64,000 nt of DNA from assembly GCF_003443535.1 (NCBI RefSeq), contig NZ_CP031946.1:3413001-3477000 (forward strand). The letters run 5' to 3'. This DNA comes from Ruegeria sp. AD91A. GTDB taxonomy: Bacteria > Pseudomonadota > Alphaproteobacteria > Rhodobacterales > Rhodobacteraceae. The notes beneath the pieces were generated by a model, which was not told the origin of the DNA, did no database searches, and worked only from the letters and a program-made list of their open reading frames with translations. Every line of letters begins with the position of its first letter. Within the stretch, counting starts at the first letter, position 1. Made by a program: the position numbers and the translations under genes. Below, in pieces: positions 16,350-26,379 of the stretch.

Positions 16350-16892
16350 ATGTCGCACATTATTTTTCTGCATGGCGCATCAAGCAGCGGAAAATCGACG
16401 ATCGCACAGGCTTTGCAGCAGAAGATAGAGAAGCCGTTCTGGCATATCTCGATCGACCACTTGCGCGATTCTGGAGTTCTGCCGCTGGAGCGCTATCGCC
16501 GTGGTGAGTTCGATTGGTCCGACGACAGATCAGCTGTCTTTGATGGGTTTCATCAATCGCTGGCTGCTTATGCGGCCTCGGGCAACAATCTGATTTTGGA
16601 ACATATTCTGGATACGCCGGGGTGGGTCAAAGAACTGCACGACCTCTTCCGCCCGTTTGATGTTCTGTTCGTAGCTGTCCATTGCCCGGTTCCCGAGTTG
16701 AACGCGCGCGAACGATTGCGCGGCGACCGTCCGGTGGGAAGCGCCCAACGTGACCAATCCATGATCCACGCTGGCAGAGTTTACGATGTCGAGATTGATT
16801 CGATGGACGGCATCGGGGCAAACGTGCAGACAATTCTTCAAGCATGGCGCAGTGATCTGCGCCAATCGGAATTCAGCCTGCCTTTCGAGTGA
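16350..16892 (+). CDS. Chloramphenicol phosphotransferase-like P-loop kinase
   Basis: 180 residues from ATG at 16350; a TTG at 16332 extends it by six residues. The Walker A GASSSGKST lies at residues 9-17, followed by WHISIDHLRD, a region with an aspartate that could be the catalytic base, NLILEHILDTPGWVKEL, the Walker-B-like FDVLFVAVHCPV, and the lid ERLRGDRPVGSA. This is the CPT-like family, related to kinases that modify chloramphenicol. In non-producers such as this, the substrate is unknown and resistance should not be assumed. Convergent with pheA, 4 bp apart. Confidence 0.75.
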   Translation: MSHIIFLHGASSSGKSTIAQALQQKIEKPFWHISIDHLRDSGVLPLERYRRGEFDWSDDRSAVFDGFHQSLAAYAASGNNLILEHILDTPGWVKELHDLFRPFDVLFVAVHCPVPELNARERLRGDRPVGSAQRDQSMIHAGRVYDVEIDSMDGIGANVQTILQAWRSDLRQSEFSLPFE

Positions 16893-16896
16893 CCTG

Positions 16897-17730
16897 TCAG
16901 CCGCGAGGATGGGCCGCAGGGTAGACGCCAAGAACCTCGACGTTGGTCGTGAAGTGTTCCAGCTCGTCCATGGCCAGTTGCACGTTACGGTCTTCGGGAT
17001 GACCAACGATGTCGGCATAAAACTGCGTTGCTGTGAAGGACCCGTCGACCATATAGCTTTCCAGCTTGGTCATGTTGATCCCGTTCGTGGCAAAGCCGCC
17101 CATTGCCTTGTACAGCGCAGCCGGGATGTTGCGGACCTGAAACACGAAGCTGGTGATCATTCCATACTCACCCCGACGGGATAAATCCGCCTCTTGTGAC
17201 ATGACAAGGAAACGGGTCGTGTTGTCGTCATTGTCCTCGATGTGGCGGGCCAGGACGTTCAGGTCGTAGATTTCAGCCGCAAGCTCACTGGCCAGAGCGG
17301 CGGAATGCAAATCCCCGATTTCGGCCACTTCGCGCGCGGCGCGGGCATTGTCGGGACTGACTCGGCCGCGAATACCGTGTTCTTTCAGGAAGCCGGAACA
17401 TTGCGGCAGCAGCACCAGATGCGAATGCGCTTCGGTGATATCTTCCAGTTTTGCACCCGGTACACCAAGAAGGTTGATGTGAACGCGTACAAAGGCCTCA
17501 TCGATAATGTGCAGGCCGCTATGCGGCAGCAGCCGGTGAATGTCGGCAACCCGACCATAGGTCGTGTTTTCGACTGGCAGCATCGCCAGATCGGCCGCGC
17601 CCGAGCGAACTGATTCGATCACATCCTCGAATGTGCGGCAGGGCAGGGCCTCCATTTCGGGTCGTGCGTTGCGGCAGGCCTCGTGACTGTAGGCGCCGGG
17701 TTCACCCTGAAAAGCAATGCGATTGGTCAT
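16897..17730 (-). CDS. pheA: Prephenate dehydratase
   Basis: 277 residues, the length of monofunctional PheA without chorismate mutase. It converts prephenate to phenylpyruvate for phenylalanine synthesis. The start MTNRIAFQGEPGAYSHEACR at 17730 is the conserved N-terminus; an ATG seven codons earlier is possible. The PDT domain shows VENTTYGRV, LLPHSGLHIIDE, and the catalytic-region DNTTRFLVM. The ACT domain contains GINMTKLESYM, the feedback site for phenylalanine. Divergent from the cytochrome cy gene. Confidence 0.95.
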   Translation of the reverse strand: MTNRIAFQGEPGAYSHEACRNARPEMEALPCRTFEDVIESVRSGAADLAMLPVENTTYGRVADIHRLLPHSGLHIIDEAFVRVHINLLGVPGAKLEDITEAHSHLVLLPQCSGFLKEHGIRGRVSPDNARAAREVAEIGDLHSAALASELAAEIYDLNVLARHIEDNDDNTTRFLVMSQEADLSRRGEYGMITSFVFQVRNIPAALYKAMGGFATNGINMTKLESYMVDGSFTATQFYADIVGHPEDRNVQLAMDELEHFTTNVEVLGVYPAAHPRG

Positions 17731-17850
17731 TTGGTCGATTCCATGCAACAAGTTCGCGATTTGGTCGTTTCGTCGCGGTGTCTATACCTTGCCTCTCGCA
17801 AGTGGAAGCCTTAGACACCTGCCCAGACAGCTGAAATGGACACGCGATCA

Positions 17851-18363
17851 ATGTTCGACACGATGACAGTTACCAAGGCCGCCGCAGGCCTGTTCGGCAC
17901 TTTCCTGGTGCTGCTTCTGGCCAAATGGGGGGCGGATGTCCTCTATGCTTCCGGTGGCCATGGCTCGGCTGAGGCCGCCTACATTATCGAAACCGAAAGC
18001 TCGGGCGAAAGCGCCGACGGCGAAGAAGTGGTCTTCGAAGACCTGCTGGCCGCCGCTGACGTCGAGAAGGGCGCGAAAGTATTCCGCAAGTGCACCGCGT
18101 GTCACAAGCTGGAAGACGGGGCGAATGGAACCGGCCCTTACCTGTATGGCGTAGTTGATCGCCCGGTTGCCTCGGCAAAAGGTTTCACCGGTTACTCAGC
18201 CAGCATGCAGGCCCATGGCGGCAACTGGACGCCCGAAGCGCTGGATGCCTTCCTGGAACGCCCAAGCGCCTATATCTCGGGAACATCGATGAGTTTTGCT
18301 GGCTTGAAAAAACCTCAGGACCGCGCGGACTTGATTGCTTATCTGCAGACAATTGGCAACTGA
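17851..18363 (+). CDS. cycM: Membrane-anchored cytochrome c (cytochrome cy / CycM)
   Basis: 170 residues from ATG at 17851 (MFDTMTVTKAAAGLFGTFLV), the conserved N-terminus of cytochrome cy in Rhodobacterales. An uncleaved signal-anchor helix is followed by an Ala/Glu/Ser-rich flexible linker (about residues 35-65) and a class I c-type haem domain with KCTACH (CxxCH) and the distal methionine near TSMSFAGLKK. The linker lets the haem domain swing between the bc1 complex and cbb3 oxidase, whose genes lie 12 kb downstream. ATG at 17836 is an alternative start. A strong terminator follows. Confidence 0.92.
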   Translation: MFDTMTVTKAAAGLFGTFLVLLLAKWGADVLYASGGHGSAEAAYIIETESSGESADGEEVVFEDLLAAADVEKGAKVFRKCTACHKLEDGANGTGPYLYGVVDRPVASAKGFTGYSASMQAHGGNWTPEALDAFLERPSAYISGTSMSFAGLKKPQDRADLIAYLQTIGN

Positions 18364-18389
18364 TTGCCTGAGAGACCATTGAAGTTCAG

Positions 18390-18418
18390 AGCCGCTGCCC
18401 CGCGCAGCGGCTTTTTTT
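18390..18418 (+). terminator. Intrinsic terminator of the cytochrome cy gene
   Basis: GCCGCTGC (18391-18398), a 5-nt loop, GCAGCGGC (18404-18411) and seven T. Confidence 0.93.
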
Positions 18419-18533
18419 GTCTGAAGGGAACTTCACAAAGCGCTCACGCATTCTAAACTTGAAACTGTGAGCGTTGGCACTTTAGCTAGCGTATGCGACA
18501 TAAAAGATTACAATAACCCAGAGGATGAGCCCC

Positions 18534-20438
18534 ATGATATCCCTAATGCCTGCTGCACGTGATCTTAAGGTCAGGCCATTGGCTGGCATATTCGGGCTTT
18601 GTGCTGTTCTGCTCTCTTCGCAAGCCGCATTGGCTTTGGATGAGGGGGTTACCCGCAGTCATGGATATTCGTATTTCGGCAATCTGGATTACCCTGCTGA
18701 CTATCCGCATCTGAAATATGTGAATCCAGATGCGCCCAAAGGTGGTGAGTTGTCCTTGGCGGCTTCAGGGACGTTCGATTCCCTGAACCCCTATTCCCGC
18801 AAGGGGCGCGCAGGCGCCTTGACGACGCTGCAATATGATCGCCTGTTCGAAAGCTCTGATGACGGCGTCGGGCAGTATTACGGCGTATTGGCGGAAAGTC
18901 TGGAATATGATGAAGGGCGCAAATACGTCATTTTCCATTTGCGACCCGAAGCAACCTTTTGGGATGGCACCCCGGTGACGGCAGAGGACGTTGTCTACAG
19001 CCACCGTCTGTTCATTGAGCAGGGCCTGCCCTCATACGCGCAAGCCGTAGGCCGCATGGTGACAGGGGCCGAAGCGCTGGATGACAACACGGTCAAGTTC
19101 TCGTTCAACCCCGAAGTCACCCGCCGCAGTTTGATCGAGACAGTAGGGTCAACCCCTGTATTTTCAAAAGCATGGTTCGAGGCGGATGAGTCCCGACGTC
19201 TGGATGAGCCGCGACTGGAAGTGGCGGTCGGCTCAGGCCCCTATAAACTCGACAGCTATGACATCAATCGCCGCATCGTTTACAAGCGACGTGACGACTA
19301 TTGGGGTAAAGATCTGCCATTCAATGTTGGTCGCAACAATTTCGATACGATCCGCGTCGAGTATTTCGGCGATCAGACAGCGGCGTTCGAAGGCTTCAAA
19401 GCTGGAGAATACACGCTGCGGATTGAAAGTGACCCCAAGCTTTGGGCGACGGCGTATGATTTTCCGAAGCTGAACGAAGGTGTGATCGTTAAGGATGAGA
19501 TTCCGGATGGCAGCCCGCCGACACCGTCAGGCTTCGTCTTCAACCTCGGAAAACCGCAGTTTGCCGACAAGAACGTCCGAAAGGCCCTTGCCTTGGCCTT
19601 CAATTTCGAATGGGCGAATGAATCCTTGCTGTTTGGTCTGAATTCACCGCGCAATTCCTTTACACAAGGCACCCCGCTTGAAGCGCATGGTCTGCCCGAG
19701 GGCGATGAACTGGCGTTTCTTCAGGTGCTGGGTGAAGTTGTGCCAGAGGATTTTCTTTCGGAACCTGCTGTGATGGCCCATGAGTCAAACCCCGCGCGCC
19801 TGAACGACCGGAGAAATCTGCGCAAAGCCGCGAAACTGCTGGACGAGGCTGGGTGGGCGGTCGGCGATGGCAACGTGCGGCGCAACGCGGAAGGGCAGAC
19901 GCTCAGGGTGGATTTCCCGTATCCTTCAAACCTGCCGACATCGACGGCCACGATGATTGAAACCTATGTCCAGAACCTGCAAGCCATGGGCGTGGATGCG
20001 TCTGCAGAAAAGGTTGACCCGGCGCAATACACGCTGCGCAGTCGCGAGCGGGACTATGACATGGTCTATTCCACACGATACGGGTCGTTTCTTTCGACCG
20101 GTGGCGGGTTGAGTCAGATGTATGGGTCAGAAGAGGCCGCATTCAGCCTTTTCAACCCTGCCGGATTGGCCAGCCCTTTGGTTGATGCTATCATCGAAGC
20201 TTCCTTCGAAACCGACAATCAGGCGGATCAGGATACGGCATTGAAGGCGTTGGATCGCGCCCTCAGGTATGAGTTCTTCGTAATCCCTGTAGGATACATC
20301 GCTGACCACTGGGCGGCCTATTACGATATGTATGAATACCCTGAAAACCTGCCACCTTATTCGCTGGGCTATCTGGATCTGTGGTGGATCAATCCGGAAA
20401 AAGAGGCTGCACTGAAAGCGAAAGGCGCGCTGCGATAA
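18534..20438 (+). CDS. yejA: Peptide ABC transporter substrate-binding protein YejA
   Basis: 634 residues from ATG at 18534, which has GAGG 8 nt upstream; ATG at 18525 lies too close to it. A signal peptide ([20 protein letters not shown]) precedes a large periplasmic solute-binding protein of family 5: [80 protein letters not shown] and [15 protein letters not shown] are typical of YejA. Yej systems import oligopeptides and microcin C in enterobacteria. First gene of yejABEF; yejB begins 2 bp after the stop. Confidence 0.93.
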   Translation: MISLMPAARDLKVRPLAGIFGLCAVLLSSQAALALDEGVTRSHGYSYFGNLDYPADYPHLKYVNPDAPKGGELSLAASGTFDSLNPYSRKGRAGALTTLQYDRLFESSDDGVGQYYGVLAESLEYDEGRKYVIFHLRPEATFWDGTPVTAEDVVYSHRLFIEQGLPSYAQAVGRMVTGAEALDDNTVKFSFNPEVTRRSLIETVGSTPVFSKAWFEADESRRLDEPRLEVAVGSGPYKLDSYDINRRIVYKRRDDYWGKDLPFNVGRNNFDTIRVEYFGDQTAAFEGFKAGEYTLRIESDPKLWATAYDFPKLNEGVIVKDEIPDGSPPTPSGFVFNLGKPQFADKNVRKALALAFNFEWANESLLFGLNSPRNSFTQGTPLEAHGLPEGDELAFLQVLGEVVPEDFLSEPAVMAHESNPARLNDRRNLRKAAKLLDEAGWAVGDGNVRRNAEGQTLRVDFPYPSNLPTSTATMIETYVQNLQAMGVDASAEKVDPAQYTLRSRERDYDMVYSTRYGSFLSTGGGLSQMYGSEEAAFSLFNPAGLASPLVDAIIEASFETDNQADQDTALKALDRALRYEFFVIPVGYIADHWAAYYDMYEYPENLPPYSLGYLDLWWINPEKEAALKAKGALR

Positions 20439-20439
20439 C

Positions 20440-21534
20440 ATGGGCGCCTATATTCTAAGACGCTTGTTGCTGATCATTCCGACCCTTCTGGGCATCATGA
20501 TCGTCAACTTCACGCTGGTACAATTTGTGCCTGGCGGTCCGGTCGAGCAGATCATTGCGCAGATCGAAGGACAGGGTGATGTTTTCGCCGGATTTGCAGG
20601 TGCGGGCGATGCCGGCGCGGGTTCAGAACCGGCGGGCGGTGTTTTCGACGACAAATATGTCGGTGCGAGGGGCCTGCCGCCCGAGTTCATTGCTGAACTT
20701 GAAAAGGAATTCGGCTTCGACAAACCGCCTCTTGAACGGTTCCTGATCATGATGGGCAACTATCTGACGCTGGACTTCGGCGAGAGCTATTTCCGCTCGA
20801 TCAGCGTGATTGAACTTGTACTTGAAAAAATGCCGGTCTCAATCTCGCTGGGCCTGTGGTCGACCCTGATTGCTTATCTGGTTTCTATTCCGCTGGGCAT
20901 TCGCAAAGCGATCAAGGATGGTTCGCGGTTCGATACCTGGACCAGCGGTGCGATCATCGTGGCCTACGCAATTCCGGGCTTCCTGTTTGCCATTCTGCTG
21001 CTGGTGCTTTTCGCCGGTGGATCCTATTGGCAGATCTTCCCACTGCGTGGACTGACCTCGGACAACTGGGACAGCCTGAGTTTCTTCGGTAAGATCGCAG
21101 ATTACTTCTGGCACATCGCGCTACCGACTATTGCTCTGACGATCTCGGCCTTTGCGACGTTGACGCTGCTGACCAAAAACTCGTTCCTGGATGAGATCAA
21201 AAAGCAATATGTCATGACCGCCCGCGCCAAAGGCCTGAGCGAACGCAAGGTGCTGTATGGCCATGTGTTCCGCAACGCGATGCTGATCGTCATAGCCGGA
21301 TTTCCGGCCGTGTTCATCGGCGTGTTCTTTGGAGGTTCGATCATCATCGAAACGATCTTCTCACTTGATGGTCTGGGACGTCTCGGGTTTGAAGCCGCCG
21401 TGGCGCGGGATTACCCGGTGATCTTCGGCACGCTGTTCATCTTTGGCCTGATGGGCCTGGTCGTCGGCATCATCAGCGACCTGATGTATGTGCTGGTCGA
21501 CCCGCGCATCGATTTCGAAAAGCGGGAGGGGTAA
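20440..21534 (+). CDS. yejB: Peptide ABC transporter permease YejB
   Basis: 364 residues of the binding-protein-dependent permease family. The first helix ([20 protein letters not shown]) is followed by a periplasmic loop with a Gly/Ala-rich insertion (about residues 45-65) that is usual in YejB. The permease core carries the EAA-like loop [20 protein letters not shown] and a C-terminal [20 protein letters not shown] followed by [11 protein letters not shown]. It pairs with YejE as the heterodimeric channel. yejE starts immediately after its stop codon. Confidence 0.94.
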   Translation: MGAYILRRLLLIIPTLLGIMIVNFTLVQFVPGGPVEQIIAQIEGQGDVFAGFAGAGDAGAGSEPAGGVFDDKYVGARGLPPEFIAELEKEFGFDKPPLERFLIMMGNYLTLDFGESYFRSISVIELVLEKMPVSISLGLWSTLIAYLVSIPLGIRKAIKDGSRFDTWTSGAIIVAYAIPGFLFAILLLVLFAGGSYWQIFPLRGLTSDNWDSLSFFGKIADYFWHIALPTIALTISAFATLTLLTKNSFLDEIKKQYVMTARAKGLSERKVLYGHVFRNAMLIVIAGFPAVFIGVFFGGSIIIETIFSLDGLGRLGFEAAVARDYPVIFGTLFIFGLMGLVVGIISDLMYVLVDPRIDFEKREG

Positions 21535-22641
21535 ATGGCATTGTCCCCCCTGAACCAGCGCCGCTGGAGCAATTTCTGCCGCAACAGGCGCGCTTTCTGG
21601 TCATTGATCGTTTTCTCAGTGCTGTTCGGCCTGTCGCTGTTTGCCGAGTTTATCGCCAACGACAAACCGATTCTGGTGAAATACCGGGGTGAGTTCTATA
21701 CGCCGGTCTTCAACTTCTACGCGGAAACCGATTTTGGCGGAGACTTCCAGACAGAGGCGATCTATCGCGACCCCGAGGTTCAGTGCCTGATAGACAGCGG
21801 CGGCCTTGAAGAGTGTTTTGACGATCCTGAAGGCATTATCGAACAGATCGACGCCGGTACGTTCCAGGCGGAAGGATTCGAACGTGGCTGGTCGCTTTGG
21901 CCGTTGATCCCTTATTCCTACAACACGTCGGTCGATCGCCCCGGGGCTGCGCCATTGCCACCCAACAGCCAGAACCTCCTGGGGACAGATGACACCAAAC
22001 GCGACGTTCTTGCCCGCGTGATCTACGGTTTCCGCCTGTCGATCCTGTTCACGCTGATCGTGACGGGCGCCGCCAGTCTGATCGGAATTTTCGCCGGTGC
22101 CATACAGGGCTTCTTCGGCGGTTGGCTGGATCTGATCTTTCAGCGGATCATCGAGATCTGGTCAGCGACACCGTCGCTTTATGTCATCATCATCATGTTT
22201 GCGGTGTTGGGGCGAAGTTTCTGGCTGCTGGTCGCGTTGATGATTCTGTTCAGTTGGACCGGACTGGTTGGCGTGGTACGTGCCGAATTCCTGCGGGCGC
22301 GGAACCTTGAATATGTGCGCGCTGCGCGGGCGCTGGGCGTGGGCAACATGACCATTATGTTCCGCCACATGCTGCCGAACGCGATGGTGGCCACGCTGAC
22401 CTTTATGCCCTTCATCGTCACGGGCACCATAGGTGGTCTGGCTTCGCTGGATTATCTGGGTTTTGGCCTTCCCTCTTCGGCCCCTTCGCTGGGAGAGCTT
22501 ACCTTGCAGGCGAAACAGAACCTGCAGGCCCCATGGCTGGCCTTCACGACCTTTTTCACCTTTGCCATCATGCTGTCCCTGCTGGTCTTCATTTTTGAAG
22601 GCGTGCGGGATGCGTTCGATCCCAGAAAGACCTTCTCATGA
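21535..22641 (+). CDS. yejE: Peptide ABC transporter permease YejE
   Basis: 368 residues. The N-terminus (LNQRRWSNFCRNRRAFWSLI) and the large periplasmic loop between helices 1 and 2 (about 45-150, with YRGEFYTPVFNFYAETDFGG and NLLGTDDTKRDVLARVIYGF) distinguish YejE from other DppC-like permeases. The EAA loop is VRAARALGVGNMTIMFRHML. The last residues end in [11 protein letters not shown]. Its last 4 bp overlap yejF (ATGA), so translation is coupled. Confidence 0.94.
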   Translation: MALSPLNQRRWSNFCRNRRAFWSLIVFSVLFGLSLFAEFIANDKPILVKYRGEFYTPVFNFYAETDFGGDFQTEAIYRDPEVQCLIDSGGLEECFDDPEGIIEQIDAGTFQAEGFERGWSLWPLIPYSYNTSVDRPGAAPLPPNSQNLLGTDDTKRDVLARVIYGFRLSILFTLIVTGAASLIGIFAGAIQGFFGGWLDLIFQRIIEIWSATPSLYVIIIMFAVLGRSFWLLVALMILFSWTGLVGVVRAEFLRARNLEYVRAARALGVGNMTIMFRHMLPNAMVATLTFMPFIVTGTIGGLASLDYLGFGLPSSAPSLGELTLQAKQNLQAPWLAFTTFFTFAIMLSLLVFIFEGVRDAFDPRKTFS

Positions 22642-24215
22642 GCCTGCTGGATGTAAACAACCTGAAGGTCTCTTTCCGGCAGGACGGTCAGATCAGTGCT
22701 GCGGTTCGGGGCGTGTCGTTCCATGTCGATCGCGGGGAAACCGTGGCGCTTGTGGGCGAATCCGGGTCGGGTAAATCCGTCACTGCGCTCAGTACGGTAT
22801 CGTTACTGGGCGACAGCGCGATCGTTGAAGGATCCGTCACCTATGACGGGCAGGAGATGATCGGCGCCTCGGAGCAACGCCTGATGGATGTGCGGGGCAA
22901 TGACATCAGCTTTATTTTCCAGGAGCCGATGACATCGCTGAACCCGTTGCACACGATCCAGAAGCAGATGGCGGAATCGCTGGCCCTGCATCAGGGGGTA
23001 ACGGGCGATGTCGCGCGCGAACGGATTCTCGAGCTGTTGAACAAGGTCGGTATCCGCGACCCCGAAGACAGGCTGGACAGCTATCCGCACCAGTTGTCGG
23101 GTGGACAGCGGCAGCGGGTGATGATCGCCATGGCACTGGCGAACAAGCCGGACATCCTGATCGCCGATGAGCCGACGACGGCGTTGGATGTAACCATTCA
23201 GGCACAGATCCTCGAGTTGCTGGCCGATCTGCAGAAATCCGAAAACATGGGGATGCTGTTCATCACCCATGATCTGGGCATTGTGCGCCGGATCGCTGAT
23301 CGGGTCTGCGTGATGAAGGATGGTGAGATTGTCGAAACCGGAGTGACGCGGGAGATTTTCGACAACCCGCAGCATCCCTATACCCGCAAACTTCTGGCGG
23401 CCGAACCGTCGGGTCAGCCTGACGCCGTTGCAAGAGATGCGGAAGAAGTCGCGCGTACCGATCATTTGAAAGTCTGGTTCCCGATCCAGCGCGGGTTTCT
23501 GAAACGGACGGTTGGCTATGTGAAGGCGGTGAATGACGCCTCGCTGAGTGTACGCGCGGGTGAGACTTTGGGGATTGTGGGCGAAAGCGGGTCTGGCAAG
23601 ACCACGCTGGCGCTGGCGCTCATGAGGTTGATCGCGTCCGAAGGCGGCATCACCTTCCGCGATCAGGATGTGCGAAAATGGTCCACGCGAGAGCTGCGCC
23701 GGCTGCGCAAGGATATGCAGATCGTGTTTCAGGACCCGTTCGGCAGCCTCAGCCCACGTATGACCTGCCAGCAGATCATCGCGGAAGGTCTGGCCATTCA
23801 CAACGTTGATCCTCATCGCGCGCCGCGCGAGCTGGTCGCTGAGGTGATGACCGAGGTGGGCCTCGATCCTGAGGCCATGGATCGGTATCCGCACGAGTTT
23901 TCGGGCGGGCAGCGTCAGCGCATCGCGATTGCGCGTGCGATGGTTCTGCGACCGAAGCTGCTGGTACTGGATGAACCGACCAGCGCGCTGGACATGACGG
24001 TTCAGGTTCAGATCGTCGATCTGCTGCGCGATCTGCAAAAGAAATATGGGCTGGCTTATCTGTTCATCAGCCATGACCTGAAAGTTGTACGGGCGATGTC
24101 GCACAAGGTGATCGTCATGCGAAATGGGGATGTGGTTGAAATGGGCACGGCAGAGGATTTGTTCGAAAATGCCCAGACCGACTATACCCGCGAACTGATA
24201 GCGGCGGCGGGCTGA
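22638..24215 (+). CDS. yejF: Peptide ABC transporter ATP-binding protein YejF (two NBDs)
   Basis: 525 residues with two fused nucleotide-binding domains. NBD1: Walker [24 protein letters not shown], signature LSGGQRQRV, Walker [16 protein letters not shown]2: Walker [24 protein letters not shown], signature FSGGQRQRI, Walker [13 protein letters not shown]. Oligopeptide-type C-terminal regions after each domain ([17 protein letters not shown] and [15 protein letters not shown]) are present. It powers YejABE. Last gene of the operon. Confidence 0.95.
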   Translation: MSLLDVNNLKVSFRQDGQISAAVRGVSFHVDRGETVALVGESGSGKSVTALSTVSLLGDSAIVEGSVTYDGQEMIGASEQRLMDVRGNDISFIFQEPMTSLNPLHTIQKQMAESLALHQGVTGDVARERILELLNKVGIRDPEDRLDSYPHQLSGGQRQRVMIAMALANKPDILIADEPTTALDVTIQAQILELLADLQKSENMGMLFITHDLGIVRRIADRVCVMKDGEIVETGVTREIFDNPQHPYTRKLLAAEPSGQPDAVARDAEEVARTDHLKVWFPIQRGFLKRTVGYVKAVNDASLSVRAGETLGIVGESGSGKTTLALALMRLIASEGGITFRDQDVRKWSTRELRRLRKDMQIVFQDPFGSLSPRMTCQQIIAEGLAIHNVDPHRAPRELVAEVMTEVGLDPEAMDRYPHEFSGGQRQRIAIARAMVLRPKLLVLDEPTSALDMTVQVQIVDLLRDLQKKYGLAYLFISHDLKVVRAMSHKVIVMRNGDVVEMGTAEDLFENAQTDYTRELIAAAG

Positions 24216-24239
24216 AACCAGCCCGCCAAATTCAGTGTA

Positions 24240-26168
24240 TCAAGCGCTTGCCTTTTCTTTGGTCGTTGCCTTGGGCGTTGGCCCACGCAGTTCCTCATAG
24301 TGGTCAAAGCTCAGCTTAACCCATCCAGTGCCGCGCGTGGCGCTTGCGAGTGTGCGATGCAATTCATCCTCGGCAACGGCGGGAATCAGCGCGTTGAAGA
24401 TCTCCCAGCCTGATGCGTTGGGATTGCCTTCAAATCCCAGAACTTGCCCTTGTAGAGAGCTGATTGTTGGCACGAGATCGCCCACAAAATCGGATGGCAG
24501 GTGGATTTCAGCATTCAGGATCGGCTGTAAAACAACCGGTTTGGCCTGAGGCAGCGCTTCACGCACGGCGTTCTTGCCTGCGGTGCGGAAGGCATAGTCG
24601 GAACTATCTACGTTGTGGTGTTTCCCGTCTTTCAGTGTCACTTTGACATCGACTACGGGAAAGCTTTCGGGGCCTTGCTCCAGCGCGTCCTTGGCTCCGT
24701 GTTCCACTGACGGGATGTAGTTCTTGGGAACCGCTCCGCCTTTGACCACCTCTTCGAACTGGAACCCCGATCCGCGTGGCAGGGGCGCGACCGAGATCAC
24801 CACATCCGCGAACTGCCCAGCCCCGCCGGATTGTTTGCGATGCCGGTGGCGATATTCGACAGGTTTTCGAATGGTTTCACGATAGGCGGTTTCGACCTGA
24901 TCGGCTTGAATCTCGATCCCGAAATCCTCGGCCAGCTTGGTGGTCACGCGTCGCATGTGCTGCGGACCTTGAGAACCAAGAACGGCGTGGCCGCTCAGCT
25001 CATCCTGTTGCAGGTGAAGGCCGGGGTCGATTTCGGCCAGACGGCTCAGGGCGTTGGAGAGGCGCACATCGTCCCGCTCATGCACTGGTGAGACGATCTG
25101 GCGATGCGCCACTGGATGCGAGGACGCCCATTCCGGCAGCTCCGTCGCTGAATTGCTGTCATAGATGTAACAAGGGTTGAGGTGATCGGACTTCACTGCC
25201 AGACCAATCTGCCCGGCCTCCAGTGTCGCGATTTGGGTTTTGGCGTCCAGCGTTGTCAGGTTGCCGACGGTCTCACCGCCCAAGGCCTCATGGGCTTGCA
25301 CGCCGTCACCCAGGCCGCGCAGAACGACGATTTTTCCGATGTGTTTTTTGACATCTGCAAAACCGGCAATGGCGCGGGCGCTGTCTGCGGCCTCGTCGCG
25401 CCCGGCGGCGATATCAAACTCGGGGGCTTCGTGCCGTAGCGCTTTCATCAGGCGCGTCAGCCCGTTGCCGTGGCTCGCGGCCCCCAGGCAGGCGGGGATC
25501 AACTGGTGATTCTGTAGGACCTGCGCGGCCAGGTCATAAACTTCGTCACTTGGCGGCAGTTTGTCTTCGATCAATTGCTCCAGAAGGGTGTCATCGAAAT
25601 CGGACAAGGTCTCAAGCAGCTCGGTTCGGGCCTCCTGCTCACGGTCTTCGACGGATTTAGGCAGTTCGATCAGGGCCGAGGGTTGGCCCTCCTGATACTT
25701 CCAGGCCCGTTCCGAGATCAGATCGACCGCCCCGATGATCGTATCTCCTTCGCGGATCGGCACTTGACGCAGGGCGATGTGATGGGTGCAATATGTTTGC
25801 AGTGAGGCGATGATATCGCGGATGCGGCCGTTGGGATTGTCCATCCGGTTGATGAACAGAAAACAAGGGATGCCGGCCTCTTCTACCAGTCGCAGGTAGG
25901 GCGCGCACAAAACGGCGGCATTCGGGTCGGGGGGCACGACAACCACGGCGGCGTCCGATATTGCCATTGCGGGTCCGACATAGGCCAGAGCATCGCCGCC
26001 CCCGTCAACGTCGATCGCGCACCAGGGCTCGTCCAAGTAAGAAAAACCGTGCAAATGCACGGTTTCGGAAACATCGAATGTGGTGGGGCGCCCGTCGAGG
26101 CGGCTGATGGCCTCGACAAGCGTAGATTTGCCCGATTGGCTGGGCCCGAGGACGGTAAAAACGCGCAT
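24240..26168 (-). CDS. Elongation factor G-like GTPase-family protein with altered GTPase motifs
   Basis: 642 residues from ATG at 26168 with a GAGGGA SD. Domains II-V are EF-G-like: YRHRHRKQSGGAGQFADVVI, FEEVVKGGAVPKNYIPSVEH, VDVKVTLKDGKHHNVDSSDY and a domain V end (GWVKLSFDHYEELRGPTPK). The N-terminal GTPase domain is divergent: G1 is GPSQSGKST (residues 8-16), the G3 position reads DVDGGGDAL instead of DTPGHVDF, so the catalytic histidine is missing, and G4 is NRMD (107-110). The canonical fusA is at 57242, so this is a paralog. It belongs to the EF-G-like group of COG0480; a regulatory or ribosome-binding role with weak GTPase activity is inference. Confidence 0.85.
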   Translation of the reverse strand: MRVFTVLGPSQSGKSTLVEAISRLDGRPTTFDVSETVHLHGFSYLDEPWCAIDVDGGGDALAYVGPAMAISDAAVVVVPPDPNAAVLCAPYLRLVEEAGIPCFLFINRMDNPNGRIRDIIASLQTYCTHHIALRQVPIREGDTIIGAVDLISERAWKYQEGQPSALIELPKSVEDREQEARTELLETLSDFDDTLLEQLIEDKLPPSDEVYDLAAQVLQNHQLIPACLGAASHGNGLTRLMKALRHEAPEFDIAAGRDEAADSARAIAGFADVKKHIGKIVVLRGLGDGVQAHEALGGETVGNLTTLDAKTQIATLEAGQIGLAVKSDHLNPCYIYDSNSATELPEWASSHPVAHRQIVSPVHERDDVRLSNALSRLAEIDPGLHLQQDELSGHAVLGSQGPQHMRRVTTKLAEDFGIEIQADQVETAYRETIRKPVEYRHRHRKQSGGAGQFADVVISVAPLPRGSGFQFEEVVKGGAVPKNYIPSVEHGAKDALEQGPESFPVVDVKVTLKDGKHHNVDSSDYAFRTAGKNAVREALPQAKPVVLQPILNAEIHLPSDFVGDLVPTISSLQGQVLGFEGNPNASGWEIFNALIPAVAEDELHRTLASATRGTGWVKLSFDHYEELRGPTPKATTKEKASA

Positions 26169-26379
26169 GAGTGTTGTCCCTCTTTCAGGTTGCAGATTGG
26201 CTGCACGAAAGGGACCGACCGACGCGTTGGCGCCGACAAGGATTGTCTGTATTTTGCCCGCCTCAGGCCGCAGAGCAAGATGCCACCCTACAGTATGAGT
26301 GTGGGAAAAACCGCAGGCGTGCGTCAAGCCCCTGATGTGTTTTGCGCGTCACGGGCCGAATGTTGCCCGTAGAAAAGGG

